Below, one piece after another: positions 34,153-35,503 of a stretch of 35,503 nucleotides of DNA. The stretch's first letter is position 1, and each line of letters opens with the position of its first letter. Where the stretch lies: the NCBI GenBank assembly GCA_947311315.1, contig CAMZKN010000109.1:1-35503 (forward strand), read 5' to 3'. Origin of the DNA: an uncultured Desulfobulbaceae bacterium (GTDB taxonomy: Bacteria > Desulfobacterota > Desulfobulbia > Desulfobulbales > Desulfocapsaceae). The notes beneath the pieces are model-generated. The model did no database searches and was not told where the DNA came from. It worked only from the letters and a program-made list of their open reading frames with translations. The translations under genes were made by a program, and so were the position numbers.

Positions 34153-34869
34153 ATGACTACTACAGAACTGTCTCATTCACCGCACCGTATTACTGATCTT
34201 TTGCACCAAAGAGAAAAAGGCGGCGATGTAAGCTGCTTTCCTGAATTTGAGATCCTCCCGGTAGATTTTCTTCATAAAAAAAATGGCTTTAAAGCATATG
34301 TTTTCCTCTGTCGCTTCAGTGGTGAAATAGATGACCAAACCTATTCATTCAGGAAATGCTATGCCCGGGGTTGCCCCAACAATCTCTGTGCACATGTTTC
34401 CCAGGCGGTCATGATTGCCAACCGTTATTTACAACGGGATTACCACCGCCTCTCAATGGCTGCCATCAATGTTGATGAAAAACTTTTCACCCTTGAAGAT
34501 ATGATTGTCAAATTTGATGGATATAAGGAGCAACATAGTCCTACCCTTGCCCTTGAGGACTACATACACATATCCGACGATGGCATCGATGTGACCATGG
34601 AGATCAAGCTGGAATATGTTCCGGCGGTGGAATATTTCTCAAACTATAAAAACTCCCAGACATTTTTAACGGTTGATTTCACGGCAAGCAGTGTCGGCAA
34701 CAAACACACCTTCCAGCGTTGCCTCTCCTGTTATCAGACCAATAGAGAAAAAGAGGAAAAAGCAACCAGTAATGGAGTCGCCAATGCTCGGCTCAAAGAG
34801 CTGTATCAACTCTTTGACGCATCCGGAATCACCTACAACAAAATTTTTTTCGAGGAGGTTCAAACCTAA
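34153..34869 (+). CDS. Protein of unknown function with a SWIM-like CxxxxC...CxH motif
   Basis: A 238-residue cytoplasmic protein. C69, C74, C79 and H81 (CYARGCPNNLCAHVSQAV) form a C-x4-C-x4-C-x-H pattern followed by a helix, reminiscent of SWIM zinc fingers (CxC...CxH) though with altered spacing. A second pair, CLSC, lies near residue 195. The rest is mixed alpha/beta with acidic stretches. Metal binding is plausible; nucleic-acid or protein binding would be inference. GGAGG sits eight bases upstream of the ATG. It is followed after 119 bases by the DsrE-like gene on the same strand. Confidence 0.65.
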   Translation: MTTTELSHSPHRITDLLHQREKGGDVSCFPEFEILPVDFLHKKNGFKAYVFLCRFSGEIDDQTYSFRKCYARGCPNNLCAHVSQAVMIANRYLQRDYHRLSMAAINVDEKLFTLEDMIVKFDGYKEQHSPTLALEDYIHISDDGIDVTMEIKLEYVPAVEYFSNYKNSQTFLTVDFTASSVGNKHTFQRCLSCYQTNREKEEKATSNGVANARLKELYQLFDASGITYNKIFFEEVQT

Positions 34870-34988
34870 TAGAGACGCACACCTATCCTACAATGTGACT
34901 GTTGTCTTTTCTGTTTATAGGGGTATATTACAAGACGAACGTATAACCTGAACAATCAAGTCCGACTTAAAATCTTTGTGAGGATTCC

Positions 34989-35338
34989 ATGGCAAACTTT
35001 CTCTTTGTACTGCGCTCAAATGACGATGAAAAGGCAACACGCTGTTTCCAGTTCGCAAAAATAGCCCATTCTAAAGGACACCTGGTCAATCTTTTTTTAT
35101 TGATAACGGTGTTGACTGGGCTATAAAAGGAAGAGACGGCTCAAAGGTGACAACCACCGGTGACTGCGTTAATGATTACCTGCCGTACCTGATCGAAAAA
35201 GAAGTTGCCTGTGGAATCTGCACACCATGTGCAAAAAACAGAAACCTTGACGAGGCAACGTTTAACAGCAATATGGTGCTTGACGGGGGTCCACACCTGA
35301 TTGATATGGCAGCCGAAGCAAAAGTATTTAACTTCTAA
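34989..35338 (+). pseudogene. DsrE/DsrF-like sulfur-relay protein, reading frame broken at a T7 tract
   Basis: The start (MANFLFVLRSNDDEKATRCFQFAKIAHSKGHLVNLF in two parts) reads in one frame to a stop at 35124-35126, while the rest (IDNGVDWAIKGRDG, then CGICTPCAKNRN and the end GGPHLIDMAAEAKVFNF) continues in the -1 frame to 35336-35338. Joined, the parts give a typical DsrE-family protein of about 116 residues with a CGICTPC cysteine cluster that would carry or transfer sulfur. The shift occurs at T35092-T35098. One extra T would restore the frame, as would -1 slippage at the in-frame heptamer T-TTT-TTA. GAGG lies six bases before the ATG. It could be a pseudogene, a sequencing error or a real recoding event. 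Confidence 0.75.
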
Positions 35339-35503
35339 CATCGTAACTTCTCCAAAAGTGTTGGTAAAGTCCATTCTAACCGTCGCATAGCATCTTACGA
35401 AAATCTTTAACCTCGCTTTACTAAATTTACTTACTCCTGTTAGAAAGACAAATTTAATGTATCTGTCACTCTCTTTTAACTGTGTATAGAGTCTCTTTAA
35501 AAC

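Overview
The window looks like a chromosomal stretch from a mesophilic delta-type Gram-negative bacterium, most plausibly Desulfobacterota of the Desulfobulbales kind. This is inference from gene content and moderate GC: a lexA/imuB/dnaE2 mutagenesis cassette, a cobalamin riboswitch, a DsrE-type sulfur-relay protein and a Cache/GGDEF/EAL sensor. No rRNA, tRNA, CRISPR array, phage module or transposase gene was seen.

Layout, left to right. (1) 0.26-6.0 kb, minus strand: a tightly packed SOS operon lexA - DUF72 protein - imuB - dnaE2, read from a promoter with two TGTAC-NN-GTACA palindromes. (2) 6.1-9.8 kb, minus strand: a periplasmic lytic transglycosylase, a small secreted protein of unknown function and a DUF1566 protein. 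(3) 9.9-15.6 kb, plus strand: glgX, then SGNH hydrolase - secreted OB-fold protein - panE-like reductase - HAD phosphatase - Nudix hydrolase. (4) 15.6-20.4 kb: typA/bipA with a 31-residue membrane peptide directly behind it, an XPB-like helicase, a divergent secreted protein and a DUF2058 protein. (5) 20.5-25.6 kb, minus strand: an apparent small-molecule cluster made of a cysteine-sulfinate/glutamate-type PLP decarboxylase, a cysteine-dioxygenase-like enzyme, two ATP-grasp ligases and a polytopic transporter. (6) 25.8-29.6 kb, minus strand: a cobalamin riboswitch with a terminator-type expression platform ahead of a TrpD-like phosphoribosyltransferase, a 72-residue protein and an MDR dehydrogenase-CobT fusion. 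(7) 29.7-35.3 kb: an orphan branched-chain-amino-acid-type binding protein, a divergent dual-Cache/HAMP/PAS/GGDEF/EAL protein, a SWIM-like zinc-finger protein and a frame-disrupted DsrE-like gene.

The two most interesting systems are (6), which by riboswitch control and its CobT domain should act in cobamide lower-ligand activation or remodelling, with a TrpD-like enzyme and a fused dehydrogenase whose jobs are unknown; and (5), where cysteine dioxygenation followed by decarboxylation would give hypotaurine, which the ATP-grasp enzymes could conjugate and the transporter export.

The window also carries short non-autonomous inverted-repeat elements (MITE-like, GTAA...TTAC ends). Two of them are flanked by perfect 8-bp target duplications: one of 64 bp just upstream of the SGNH hydrolase gene and one of 152 bp inserted exactly at the stop codon of the cysteine dioxygenase gene, which now gains 32 element-encoded residues. 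A degenerate copy lies at the 3' end of dnaE2.
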